This document shows, piece by piece, positions 11,694 to 34,500 of a DNA stretch of 64,000 bases (its first letter is position 1; each line of letters begins with the position of its first letter). The notes beneath the pieces were generated by a model that was not told the origin of the DNA, did not search any database, and was given only the letters and a program-made list of their open reading frames with translations. The position numbers and the translations under genes were made by a program. The DNA comes from Meandrina meandrites (Eukaryota > Cnidaria > Anthozoa > Scleractinia > Meandrinidae): contig OY855908.1 of NCBI GenBank assembly GCA_963693305.1, positions 2,649,501 to 2,713,500 of the forward strand, written 5' to 3'.

Positions 11694-11876
11694 ATGGCGG
11701 ACAAAGAAAGGCAATTCACGGAAGCGGAGAAAAGGCAGATGGAACTGGCCAATAAACACTTTTCCATGAGACGAGAGTACTTCGCACGGATGAGGAGAAG
11801 AAACTTTGCTATATTTGCTTGCCTCTTAGCCTCAGTTGGGGGAATTTGTATCCTTTTAAACAAGCTGGAATCTTAA
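11694..11876 (+). CDS. 60-residue single-pass membrane micropeptide
   Basis: A single-exon open frame of 60 residues. The N-terminal half is charged and helical (KERQFTEAEKRQMELANKHF). A strongly basic stretch follows (MRREYFARMRRRNF), then one hydrophobic segment at about residues 37-56 (FAIFACLLASVGGICILL) and a short NKLES tail. The layout resembles small mitochondrial inner-membrane assembly factors or other small integral membrane proteins, but I recognise no family. The ATG at 11694 (AATATGG) is preferred over the in-frame ATG at 11598 because the upstream part overlaps the CRE at 11623-11630 and reads as promoter or 5'UTR. A possible AATAAA lies at 12211-12216. It is divergent from the CNC-bZIP gene and may share its promoter. 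Confidence 0.6.
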   Translation: MADKERQFTEAEKRQMELANKHFSMRREYFARMRRRNFAIFACLLASVGGICILLNKLES

Positions 11877-14530
11877 ATTTATTGCGAGCTACTATTAACT
11901 CACTTGCATCCCAGTTTATGGTGGTAAGATTCAAATGAAAGCTGTTTTCTTGGTAGCCGATTTCAAGTTACTAACTTGCCTTTTGCCTTTCCGTGAGTGG
12001 AATTACTTGCAAGATACCAAACAATGCTTGAATTAAAATAACTTCAGTTCTTTGTAGCTAGAAGACTTGTTGAGTGTCGAGACTTGACGTAAATTACACG
12101 CTATGTGGGGTATATTGCTGTCTGGCCAGGCAGTCATGCGTATTTACCTTTTCCTGTTATATAGGCCCATGTAACTGCAGAACGTGCCGCCACGTGAAAA
12201 TCATTCTTAAAATAAAGTCTAAATCCTCACAGGCCAAATACTGTCCTGTAATTTTCAGAAGTAGGGACTATTGTGAAATTTGCATGTATGATCACATGTG
12301 CACAGCTGCACACAGCCAGTATAAACCCTTTTGCTTTTGTTTTTATCAAGTTTAAATTTTTGATGTGCATGTATGCACAGACAGACGGTTTAACTCCTTT
12401 TTCCTTTGATCCTCAAAATTAGATTTTTTGAAGAGGATAATAAGGCGGACATGCCGTCAGTCAACTGATATTGCATTTGTGGTGCATAATTGAGTGTTCT
12501 CTTAACTGGAACATCTTTCAAGCGGCAAGATAAGATATTCTACAGTCAAGTCAAACATATTCAAAGATAATTTATAGGTTTGTTTTGTAAAGATTTAAAA
12601 TGATTAAATTCCTTTATTTTCATTCTGAGACTTGTTTATAGGGTCCAATACTATCAAACTTGTAAAATTGCTGTTCTGTTAATTAGTATATTGCAGCTCT
12701 AGGTTTGTTGATGGCCTTTAACCAATTTTAGATGGATTTACACTTTATACAACAAAACAAGAAAAGCTGGACTTTGATGAATGACAGACACTGCTGTTTG
12801 GTGTTTTGAAGTTGCGAGTGTCAAATGCTTTAAGGGGAGATATCAAAGCCTCCTATTAATGACTCAAACTCACAATGAAACCACAGGACAATGACGTATA
12901 GTCAAAACAAGAAAAGGAAGCATTCAAGAAAAATGTTCCGATGGCCTAGGCAATTGATTGTAAAAAAAAAAACTGCTACATTTTGTTACCACTTTCTTTT
13001 CAGTTCTGATCAGCAACTGCATTCTCTTTAAATGTTAATACAAGGTCACACATACAGGTCATGAGAATAAAGCAATGGATCAACAAGGGGAGTCTTGATT
13101 AAGAACTAAATTCTTCTAACTAAAATTATAAGAAAAATGTGGGGAATAGTCAGAAGGATTTTTGTATGTTGGCTTCTGGCTTAAAGGGCTCAGCTGGATA
13201 TGTAAAACAGGACTTTGGAAGTAGAAATTAAATCATCTCAAGTAACATAAAGCTGGAAGGGTAGTGGAATTGGAAAGAGAATAAAGTGAGTTTAAGTTTG
13301 CTGGCATTTTAAGTGATAGATTTAAGCTTACTCTGCCATATCCTTCAACACAAATGTCTTTGGGCTCATCACCCATTCCCTCCCCACGAAATCGTGGGGG
13401 AGGAATGCTTGACAAGCCCAGGGACGTCAGCGCAGGAGGCTTAAACTCCCCCTAATTAGGCCCTAATTTCCAGTAAGGAAAAAGAACGAGATGAAGATAG
13501 TGACGTTGATACATAGCTATGATGATGACATCAACCAAAACATTGACAAAAAAAATCATTTAATGAGCAGCAGTATAATAGCTTTGCACCTGCATTATTA
13601 TCAATCTTTGTAAATTTCTTTGCTGTCCTCTGCAAAATGATGTGAATTGAAATCTGGAGAACATGAACAGGGTTTTCTTTCCTTTATTTGTAGTTTGGCA
13701 ATGTGCAAACAGGTGTGTGTAGAAAGAACACAATAGGAGGCAAAGGAACAAATATTTTGGTTGTAGTGATCCAGTTAAAACATGAAGTGGATGCTGTAAC
13801 GACACAAAAGGCCTAGTGGGTTTGTTTGGTGGTCGATTATTTGGAAGGAATTTGGTGTACATGAAATAAACTTCACAGGTATATGTAAGAATATATTTCG
13901 TGACTAGTCATCAAAACACTCTAAATATAATGTCATGAAACAGTCTTTTTTTACGGTTGGTGTCAAATGTGTGAAAAGGCTTGGAACATAATGCCATTCA
14001 GCTAATAAAGCACTCCAAAGTAGCTTTGAAGTGGAGGTCTTTATAATATTGGACAATTTTTTTTCACATGTAAATCTCCCAGCTGCATCTATCGCCAGTC
14101 AACTCAACAACTTTATCAAACTACCTTTCAACATGACAAGCATAATAACAACGGTGACGAAAAATGGTGCTTTTAATGAATACGAGAGAATACAAATCAC
14201 CAAGCTCCACACTTTTAACCTTTTAAAAAAGATAGCAAATGGAATATACATTAAATATGTTTATTTTTAATGGGTTTATAGCTACAGTTGCACTTAATTT
14301 GATACATGCCATCTGCTCTCCATTCAGTACTCAGTTGTAGGAGTATACTAGGTTTTTCTAACAATCGCAACAGTTTTGAAATGGTTTGTTTTGCCCTTCT
14401 TTGATCAAACACGTAAGCAAGGTCCTAGTTAACACATCAAGGTTTTTCATCTCAGAAAGTCAGCTTCTGTTAATTTGCATATTTTATGTACAGTATTAGC
14501 TAGAAGACAAGTGTAGTTTATGGCAAATTT
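11877..14530. other. Tail-to-tail spacer before MCM6
   Basis: This is 3'UTR and spacer between the plus-strand micropeptide and the minus-strand MCM6. A TTTATT at 14260-14265 (AATAAA on the minus strand), about 270 bp past the MCM6 stop, is the best MCM6 polyadenylation candidate. An imperfect palindrome around 13377-13406 (TCCCCACGAAATCGTGGGGGAGG) looks like a repeat remnant. I support no further gene here. Confidence 0.55.
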
Positions 14531-25166
<10,636 letters not shown>

Positions 25167-25209
25167 CTTGTTCAAGCTTCGCAGCGATCAGTTGTCTCAC
25201 GTGAAGAAA

Positions 25210-25221
25210 TTTGGCGCGAAA
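25210..25221. promoter_or_regulatory. E2F-type palindrome upstream of MCM6
   Basis: TTTGGCGCGAAA, a full two-sided E2F site, lies 44 bp upstream of the MCM6 ATG (25166). E2F control of MCM genes at the G1/S transition is established in animals. Position and sequence support the same here. Confidence 0.65.
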
Positions 25222-26751
25222 ATTTCGTAGCAATAAGATCCCGGATGAGGAGCAAAATGAAATACTGGGGGGTAGGGAGAGGGGGGAACTGGCATGACGA
25301 GAGACGATTCAGAAAGAGATGCTGTTGGCCATCGAATTGTCATCATTTCGTTGCTGGCAGCAATCAAAACACCATGTCATCTCCTTTGCATCTGTTATTT
25401 ATCGATATATAACAGTCACTAAGTTTAAGTTTTCCAGTTCCGACAAGTGTTCCACGGCTTTGGATAAGTAATAAAAGGGTCGAGGAACTAGATAAAGTAC
25501 AATTCTCGTTCACTTTCCAAAACGCGAATTCGTTCTGATACTAAGCTATATAACTCAGAAGTCCGGTAAAACCTGGGAAATGCGTGGCAAGGGTTCCCCA
25601 CGAGGCAAGCGTTTTCTTCACGGAACATTGCGTGACGTCCAAGAAACGGCTGCAAAGAGATTATGATGCGCATAGCTCATAAGTGCAGATTTCGTGTGTA
25701 GCGTTGTGTTAGAGAAAGTTTGACTGGAGAGCGTTTCATGATGATCTAAATAAAGAGATGGACTGCGAACAGTAAGTAAGTAAGTTTTTGAGAGAGTGCC
25801 ACAAATGCGCTCCCGCGTGAAAATTCTAGGCTAGCGGGTCGGCTAGCGGGAAAAGACGAGAAAGGCGCGGAATCCGTCCTCTCACTTTGATTGTTGCCCC
25901 AGGCTTTGTCCTCGCTGTGAATAGCCTGAAAAAGTTTCTGAGTGTTTCTTGGCACTTATAGAACGAAGCAAAAAGGGCGAAATCAAACCCATTATCGCTC
26001 TCGTGTGGCCTCGTGTCGCGCACTCGCGCTCGCGAACCCATTCAAATGACAACACGCCTCTTTTTTATATTGAAGCGTATTAGCATAGAATGATTTGACA
26101 GGAAAACTTATACATTTATATACACGGAGACAGGCATTTGGTTGTTGTCCAACAGCTTTAATTGTGCAAAACATAACTCATTTCAACATTTTGTGCCTAG
26201 CCTTCAAGTTCTTTCACGCCTTTGTGTGCACAAGAAGATTTTTAATATCTTGTGTCCGTTTATTGCACATAGGTGCAAATTAACTTTTGTATATCTTTCA
26301 GGCGGTCAGCCATGCCACGAATCACGTACGATGGATTCGAAAAAGTGAAAAGCACGAATCATTGCAATATTGCTCTTGAGCAGCGCTAAAAAAGTAGGAA
26401 GAACAAAATTCATGCAATCACGTCAATATTGGAAACAAAGCTTATGGGAAGTACTTTTATAATAAGGATCTCTTAAATTTCCAGTCAGAAGCTTACAATA
26501 TACTCAACATTTTTTCATTGCAATATTTTCTCATTTCATATATAAATTTTGGATTCTATGAATTAACTTTTGATTGGATAGCTAAGTAAAATTAATTATC
26601 ATTCAAGCGTTTCATTTCCTATATATATTTTTCTTCCCTTTACAATCAACCAGAGACTTTTTTCGAATTTCCGGCAATAATGGAGCTTAAAATTAATGTA
26701 CGTAATAAGCGGATATTATATCGTCACAAAACGATATTTGCTTCAGGATCT
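25222..26751. other. Spacer between MCM6 and the orphan gene
   Basis: It contains the upstream region of the minus-strand MCM6 and the 3' side of the minus-strand gene at 26752. I saw no exon, RNA gene or transposon boundary. The short open frames are unsupported. Confidence 0.5.
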
Positions 26752-28164
26752 TTATGTTTTCATCTCAGAAGTACTGTGCCTCAAGTACCGGCAGTCTTTC
26801 ATTTCCTCGAATAATTTATCGAGTTCTTTTTCCTCTTCTGAGATAACTTTCTTGCCTCCATTTTCTCGGTAATGAATTTTCAGAAGTCTTGTTGCAACCA
26901 CAGCTGCCTTTCCAACACGTCGAATATTTGCGCGAGTAATTGCAAACTGGGCTGTTCGTCTTCTCGAAGAGGGTTGCGCTGATTGTGTTTCAAAGCTCTT
27001 CGATTCTGTATCGATATTGTCTCGATTCCAGCTAAGCTCTGTCGTGGGCCGGTCATAGAACACAGGCTCCCATGAAATTGAGTGTGAAAGTTTTCCCTTC
27101 ACTCTTGGGCTGCCACTGCTTTCGGATAGATGCTCACTCGAATAACTTCGAACTCTCAGTGGGAAGGACGCTAAAAAATTCTCACCCTTTATTGAACCTT
27201 TTTCGGCGTCAGTTTGTTCAGCTGTTAAACTCTTTCCCCGATTTTCATAACAAATCTCAGTCTCTTTCGGCTTTATCTGTAAGTGATCAATAAAAACGTT
27301 TTCTTCTATCTTGGGCAAATCTGCATCTGCCTTTTTCCGTTGTGGTATCTTCCGACCAGATTTATCACCTCTACCAGACGATAAAAACTCGTTTCGAACT
27401 GAAGTCTCCGATAATTTTTTCTCCAGTTTCTCATCGTGTTTATTACTAGAAAGCTGTCTTTGTGGTAGAGCGGATAACGATACATGACTTTTCCTTTCTC
27501 TTTTCACTGATGAATTTAAATTATCATCATTTGCACCTTGCCAAGCTAGTTTAACATCCAACACGTGCTTGTGGGCGGCTGGCGAGGTCTTAGCGCCCGG
27601 CTGCGTCTCGGCAGGAATTCTAACTTCGCTAATTCTCGCGGGAAGAGTGTTTCCCCTGGGCCTCGGATTAAAAGATAGAGTACTTTCCAGTTCGGATGTT
27701 AGTTTTGCAGTGGAGTATTTTGATCCGTGGCCGTAATCATTAAATGATATTTTACTGTTTCTTGTCCGCCTCGGCGCGGAGACATGAACGGCTGATTTGG
27801 ATTGTCCTTCTGTTCCTTTCAAACCCTGCATCACAAATGTGTATTCCTCCGAACATGGCGAAAGGCTACACTCCGAGAGCCGTTTCAACACAGGCTGCTT
27901 TCTTCCTGGGTAGTGGCGGTTTACTGCGCCTAAAAAGGCCGAACGGTTGTCAGCGATTCTTGTTTGTGGGGCTGCGGCTTGAAATGAACGTGTTTTGTTA
28001 CGTTTTGTAATGATTTCTCGTGTTGGCAATCGCCCGTGAAGTTTTTGTTTCCGATGTGTTCCTTGATTGCTTGTAAATTTCTTGCACGCTTTTCGATCTT
28101 TCTGTTTCCATTTGGCTTCTAATTGCAGATACTGTAAAATATTTTCTTTCAGTCTTGAATGCAA
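26752..28164 (-). CDS. Intronless orphan protein, 470 residues, basic and mostly disordered
   Basis: One uninterrupted frame of 470 residues, far longer than chance in this AT-rich DNA. I recognise no domain. It is rich in Ser, Lys, Arg and Glu with many basic clusters (KWKQKDRKACKKF, RRTRNSK, SGRKIPQRKKADAD) and has no signal peptide or membrane segment. Two parts look ordered: an N-terminal helix (LKENILQYLQLEAKWKQK) and a C-terminal stretch at about residues 405-460 (ITRANIRRVGKAAVVATRLL, then SEEEKELDKLFEEMKDCRYL). A TATA-like TTTATATG occurs on the minus strand near 28212-28219. The basic, low-complexity composition would suit a nucleic-acid-binding, cytoskeletal or scaffold protein, but function is unknown. 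The start at 28164 is the first Met of the frame. Confidence 0.65.
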   Translation of the reverse strand: MHSRLKENILQYLQLEAKWKQKDRKACKKFTSNQGTHRKQKLHGRLPTREIITKRNKTRSFQAAAPQTRIADNRSAFLGAVNRHYPGRKQPVLKRLSECSLSPCSEEYTFVMQGLKGTEGQSKSAVHVSAPRRTRNSKISFNDYGHGSKYSTAKLTSELESTLSFNPRPRGNTLPARISEVRIPAETQPGAKTSPAAHKHVLDVKLAWQGANDDNLNSSVKRERKSHVSLSALPQRQLSSNKHDEKLEKKLSETSVRNEFLSSGRGDKSGRKIPQRKKADADLPKIEENVFIDHLQIKPKETEICYENRGKSLTAEQTDAEKGSIKGENFLASFPLRVRSYSSEHLSESSGSPRVKGKLSHSISWEPVFYDRPTTELSWNRDNIDTESKSFETQSAQPSSRRRTAQFAITRANIRRVGKAAVVATRLLKIHYRENGGKKVISEEEKELDKLFEEMKDCRYLRHSTSEMKT

Positions 28165-30100
28165 ATCGAACCACTAATTCTTTGGGTATATTGCGTCGAG
28201 TGTAAAATCAGCATATAAAGCCCTTCAAAGCTTTAGTGTAATGATACCTTTGTTATTCTCGAGAGAAAGTCAACTCCGTTTATGAAGCTCCGCAGCCCTC
28301 TTAGTGCGTCGAAGTTTTAAGAGATCAAGATACAACAAAAATAGATCTATGTCTTGCTTTTCACAAATGACTCGCATTATCCAATTCACGTCTGTTAAAC
28401 CATAGTTAACTATGGTTAAACCAAGCTTATTTTGCCACTAAACCCTTGCACAAACACTAAAGTGTTACATCATTTGAAATTCTGACATTTGAGATGAAGC
28501 CGAGTTGAGAAGTTTACTCAGGCCTTAAAATTGATTAATCAGTAACTTTTTTGCGTAGCTCTCTTTTGTTTTAGTGAATATAGATTTATCCCAAAGCTAA
28601 TTTTAATTTGTCAATAAGCACTTTACGGCCTATTAAATGTTACAGAAAAATATAGAGGGTCTCAACGAGTCAGAAATGTCTTTTATATTTTGTTGGTTAC
28701 TAAGTGAAGGCCATCGTTTGTAATACCGACAAATTTTTATTATTATAATTCCAATCTATTTATCTTAAGTTCAACAATAGTTAATGATCCGTGCTCAGTC
28801 ATTATAGTGGTCATTAAATTTAACGACGAGTCTATTTTTGTGTTGATAATTATTTTTTGTGGTTTAATGTACATCGAAGCTGTGAAGAATTAAGTCGGAA
28901 TTTTACATACCGGCTTTGTTTGATTGTAGTAGCCGACCACTTATCCGCCTCAAAAGATACTCATGGTCATAGGTAAATCTCTGGAAAAATAGTTATTCTC
29001 AACATGCAACGGCACATTATGATCGAAATTATTGTTCGCCTAAAATTTACAAGTTCGTCGTTCATTAGTCTGTTGTGATGTCTCCATGTTCATTTTAATG
29101 AACATGGAGATTGGAAAAGCGAAATTACATCTAGCGGAGGGATTTCTTCACTCTACACCTCTGGTGAGGGGGAAGAGGAAGGAAGGAATGGGGAGGGGGG
29201 GGGGGGGGGTAGAGAGGTGGGAAGGGAATTGATAGCAAGTTACGAGTCCCTCAAACTTCTCTTCTCTGCTGTTCGACGTATGTTGGCTGAGAGCTGAGTC
29301 TGAGGGATTGTAAAGGAGTCTACGTTGTCACGGATTTTAACAGATTTTTGAACAGCCAAAATATATATTTGTGTCGTAGGGTCTAGAAACCTAAAAATAA
29401 TTGTCCGTTGTTATTAGCAATTGCTATTTTAAAGCACTGAAACTGTTAATAAGCGTCTCTGGCTGCGGATGGCTAGGGTGGAAATGGATTACAACTTGAA
29501 AAATTGAGGCTAAACTTTTCAGGTTGTCTCAAAATGATATTTAAAGCCGTCGTTTGATTTCTCTCCGTAAATTGAGATTATATCTTCCTTTAGATGTCCA
29601 AAGTTAATGCCTATCACTGATTCCAGAATAGTTTAGACCAAAAATCTGCAAATTTCCCTTTAAGTAGCTCCTTTAAAAAGATGAAACAGAACACGTCAAT
29701 CTCTACTGTGGAGTTCAGGACTCTAACAATATAAATTTGCTGGTGAGCTTTAGCGAGACCGCGCACTGTCCTGTGTATGTGTTGGTTGTCCTGTGTTATA
29801 ACAAAAGCGATGAAGATTCAAAACCTTAATTTTGGGATGTCTGAATCCGCGCATGCGGTCTACGATTGTGCACGATTCACTGTGTGACTATACATAATGC
29901 CACGTTTTTTCGGGTACGATTGTTTGAAGTCACGTTTGTTCAATGCCTGTAGTAGAATCGAACATCGTTTGATTTTTGGAAGATATGAAAAGTACGTATT
30001 ACATTGTAAGTGCGGTTGTACCATGTGTATACCTTTGAGTATTGTTGAACGTGGAATATGGAATACACTTTATAGGGAAAATTCGGTTGACAATGCGCTC
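28165..30100. other. Gene-poor spacer with palindromes
   Basis: No coding exon is recognisable. It holds the 20-bp palindrome AACCATAGTTAACTATGGTT (28398-28417), the hairpin at 29081-29110 and a poly-G run near 29196-29208. Confidence 0.5.
29081..29110. repeat. Perfect 14-bp-stem hairpin
   Basis: TCTCCATGTTCATT and its exact reverse complement are separated by TT only. There are no T-run or transposon signs around it, so its role is unknown. Confidence 0.8.
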
Positions 30101-30109
30101 GACGGCATC

Positions 30110-30547
30110 CCCGGGGGAGGCACTCCCTTATAAGGGCTTAACGGGGACGTGCGGCCCGACAGGGTATGGTTTTCAGGATTTTTGTCTTGAATGGGGTATC
30201 TATTTCGCCCCTTTTTGTCTTAAACGGGGTATCTTTACATGGACCAACGCCTTAAACAGGATAAGCAAATATGTTTATTTTATAGGAACTTAGCCACAAG
30301 CTGAATTTTTACAAGTTCTTCCTTAGTGTTGACTTCCATTGACTTCGGTATTGATACCAAGCTTAATTCCCGATTGGTTATGCTACAACAAATGTCTTAG
30401 ACAGGGTATCAAAAACTGGTATTTTGTCTTAAACAGGGTAGGAAAATCAGAGATTCGTGTCTTAAACAGGGTCAGGGTTTGGGCGGCTGGGCCGCACCTC
30501 CCTACCCGAGATTCTGTCAAGTACCCCCCCCCCCCCCCACCCCCCGG
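30110..30547. mobile_element. Foldback element with 9-bp target duplication and internal tandem motif
   Basis: A 438-bp element flanked by GACGGCATC on both sides (30101-30109 and 30548-30556). The ends are imperfect inverted repeats: CCCGGGGGAGGCACTCCC with GTGCGGCC on the left, against GGCCGCACCTCCC and CACCCCCCGG on the right. A 9-bp duplication is typical of Mutator-like elements. Inside, variants of GTCTTAAACAGGGTA recur about six times in one orientation, with a C15 tract near the right end. It has no coding potential. Confidence 0.75.
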
Positions 30548-31545
30548 GACGGCATCAGAGCTGTTGAATTGGGCGTCGATTATCAACCGGAATTTCCGTC
30601 CATTTTTAAGTAGCCCGGCGAATGGACACTTAAGTCGCAGCAAAAGGCTCACATTATATGACGTGACACGTTATTTTTTTTATTTCCTTTTTACGTACGA
30701 AAAGTACACCCGGTACATTCTTAATTTGGTTTACCGACCTCAAATATAGTTAACAAAGTATAACGCGGGCAAAAATCTAGAGAACAATGCGTCTTTATTA
30801 GCCTTTGATATAACAAAAATGGGAAAATATATATATAATTTTAAGAATCCCGTCCTATTTGAATACGGTATAGGCCATGACCTAGTTTGTAAAGAGTACT
30901 AAACTATTTCTATATTTGATATGTATAATGTTTTTCCATGTCTTTCTTTCTCCATCAATGCTAAACATACAAACGGCAGAAAATGTGCAAAAGCTGTACT
31001 TAATTCAGCTAACAGTATCAGGCCAGGGTGAGCATTAAAAAGAGGTAAAATACTTCCTCTCAGCACTATACTGTTGAAATGTGCTGACAACTTAGGACTC
31101 TCTATATATCTGTTATTTATAAGGGAACATGCCGTTCTTGTGCTCCTAAATTGCTTTATGTTAACTAAGCTTTTCAAGCAAATTATTAGATTACGACGCG
31201 AATGTAAAATACAATAGAACCTCCTCAAAGGCCAGGAAACCTCAAGGAATAAATGTGTGATTATTTTGTATAAGGTGAACCCTACTGGAGGGTATGAGGG
31301 GTACGAGGCAGTGCGCGTGGGTGCATGGATGTATAAACGCAGACCTCGTCTTAATGCATGTCCCTTACTTGAGGTGAAAACTTAACTGCTCGTGTGTGAC
31401 CAGGACCACCCCCCAGTCAGTACTGTCCCCTTTGGGGAGTTTTCCTCTTACTGAAGGTGACAAATACTAACAGAGTCCAGGTAACGCATTAAAGTCTTTC
31501 CGTTTCACGACAAAGACAACACGAACACGTGAAGAACGCGTGCTA

Positions 31546-34500
31546 TCATGCAGTGTTGGATTTTCGTACCCTATTAAAGTATGTCCGTCCATTCGGTGCG
31601 GCGCTCCACATTGTAAATCTATCACAAAGACCATCTTGTTTTGACGGGCTATCAAAGACAACAGCGTCGTTATCTACCCCAAGAGAGAAGATCGAACTGC
31701 AAGGAAGAACTGATGGCATGACAATTCTGAATGATAAGGGGCTCGTGTAGTTTAAGATAAATGCGTCGGCTACACCATTGACGGAAAGTACTAGCTTGCC
31801 GTCTTTCACTTTGGCTTCAAGAAATTTTAAAGGTTCCAGACCTTTTACACTGTAAATTCCAACGTACGGCTTCGTATCGGAAGGAGTCCTTATTTCCTAA
31901 ATAAAACATAAGAGAAATTGCATGTGTGTGTAGTCAAGGAGTTGGATGAAGAGATTTCTTTTTATTTAGTACTTTACCTACACGTTACAATAAATTACAT
32001 TACCTGCTCCAGGCTCTCAGTTAGTAGGGTAGCAGCCCGAACAACGGCGAGTGTGGAATAAGGCGAAGGGTGTAGCCTTCGCCTCTTGTTCCACTCTGCG
32101 CCGCTGTTCGCCGCTTCGTCCATCTCAGGTTTAACATCCCCTCCCTCCCTCCCTCACTCCCTCCCTCCCTCCCTCCCTCCCTCCCTCCCTCCCTCCTTTC
32201 CTTCCTCCTTTCCTTTCTCCTTTCCTTCCTTCCTTCCTTCCTTCCTTCCTTCCTTCCTTTCTTCCTTCCTTCCTTCCTTCCTTCCTTCCTTCCTTCCTTT
32301 CTTCCTTCCTTCCTTCCTTCCTTCCTTCCTTCCTTCCTTCCTTCCTTCCTTCCTTCCTTCCTTCCTTCCTTCCTTCCTTTCTTCCTTCCTTCCTTCCTTC
32401 CTTCCTTCCTTCCTTCCTTCCTTCCTTCCTTCCTTCCTTCCTTCCTTCCTTCCTTCCTTCCTTCCTTCCTTCCTTCCTTCCTTCCTTTCTTCCTTCCTTC
32501 CTTTCTTCCTTCCTCCCTCTCTTCTTCTACTCCCGTCTGACCTCGTAATTCTGTCGGTAGAGAGACACTGAACTAACCCACTTAAATTGCCTTAGAGTTA
32601 ATTTTCTGCTTTCCAGCTTCTAGTACAAGTGCTCTGCATTAGGCATCACAACATTTTTGGTTAGTTTTTGTTTAATTATATCCTTACTACACCTTAATTG
32701 TACTAGCTTTTTACTGACCTGTTTTCGTGTGGTAACTAAGACTTCTTCAAAAGTGGGAAGGAATGTTTTGCTGAATCTCGCGTCAACCGCAGTTCGTAGT
32801 GCTTGGCAGTTTGTACAGAAAATGTTCATGGCTGATAAAAACGGAAAACAATACGTCAGTATACAACTTCTAAAACTGACAGCTACGAAATGTAAACGTT
32901 CTTACAATTAAAATAAATGCAGGTTAGGGAAGGCGGGTGTGTTGCTTCCTTATATAAGCTATATGCAGACGCGGATTCAGACCGGTTTTATTAAGTACAT
33001 ATGGTTTTAGCTATAGAGTTACTCCATAATCATTGCAACATGGAAATTATATTGACAGAATTATCCTCATCCGAGAAAATGGGTTGGGGGAGCATAATGT
33101 TGATGGAAATCCAGATAAAACTGTGTAGTTCAATAACTGTAATAGATTCAATAGTTTTTGTCAAAATATGCGCTAGTAAATGTTAGAAAAACCAGACGTT
33201 TCGAGAGTTCGCCCACATGTGCGGCATCATAACGTTCAAATCAAAACAAAACTAAATAAAGTTGTTATGTGTCACTAGCGGGGAGCATACCCGGATCCCC
33301 CACCACAACTTGAGCTGACGTCTTCGGCGCTCTTGTTATTGCAAACGGTCACTATATTTCCTAGATCCGCGGGAGGGGGATTGGGAGAGAGAAAAAAAAG
33401 GCGGGAACAGGCTAACGAGATGTCGCTTTCCGTTGACAGTGAAGTCATCACTCCATCACTTTTCGTTACCAGTGAGGCCGAGATGTCGCGTCAGACGACA
33501 CTTTGCCGTTTTGAAAGGAAAGTTTTATGTTTTTTAGTTAAAAACATATGATTTTATTGTATTTACAGATTTTCAACACACAAAATTACATTCTTTTCAA
33601 AATCTCAGCCTCGGGTTCATTTTTAAAATATTCTTGAAATTTCAAAAAGAGTGTACTCATTGATGAAGTAAGGCTGCCTCCAAAACCACCTTGACAAATG
33701 ATAAGAGCTTTACTGTTACTGTTGGCAATGCACGCGCTATAGGAATACTTACCAAGCTTCATTTCTGGTAAAAGTATAATTAATGAATTGTATCCATAAA
33801 CATCGCCTTGCTTTTTTCTGATGAGAAGATCACCAGAAATCACCATTTCCCAAGGTGTTCCAATTACGGTTTTTCCGTTCCGAAGAATGTACCCTTGAGC
33901 AAAAAAAAAAAAGAAAAAAAAACAGGTTTGACTTGTTTCCGCCTTGTTCATGAATTGTTATAGTCAACCGCAAGGAAGGGAGGGCTAAATAGAGGAGAGA
34001 GAAGGGGTGGGGGGGATCAACATTACACAATGACAGTATTCATGCTAACAGGTGTACTATTTGAATTGGCAAGTTTAAAGGCACAGCAATCGTCAAATTA
34101 ACAATTATGATCAATAGGATACCTATCAATTCTCTAATTGGTTTTTAGTAGAATCTCGGTCTTGTACGTTGTGTTGGAAATCCGTGAATATGATTGATTC
34201 TTCCATTGTTTTCTATTCGCTGATGGAACACGATGAAACAATTATTCTTGATATTTGACTTAAAAGTACGTACATACACTTGTTATGGGAGGCGCGGTGG
34301 CCTAATGGTTAGTGCGCTGGACTCCGGATCGGGCGGTCCAGGTTCGAGCCCTGGCCGGGGCACTGCGTTGTGTTCTTAGGCAAGATACTTTACTCTCATA
34401 GTGCCTCTCTCCACCCAGGTTTATAAATGGGTACCGGCGAATTTACTGCTGGGGGTAACCCTGCGATGTACTAGCATCCCATCCAGGGGGGAGTAGCAAT

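Noticed and set aside
32086..32571. 161-residue frame of repeated LPSF
   Set aside because: It is a translation of the (TTCC)n repeat; the real gene in this area runs on the other strand.
33586..33752. Extension of the paralogue A frame past 33753
   Set aside because: A GTAAGT donor lies at 33752 and paralogue B has the matching donor at the same codon; the rest is intron read-through.
34287..34360. Functional tRNA gene
   Set aside because: A and B boxes are present, but the anticodon arm is poor and a SINE body follows, so it is a tRNA-derived repeat head.
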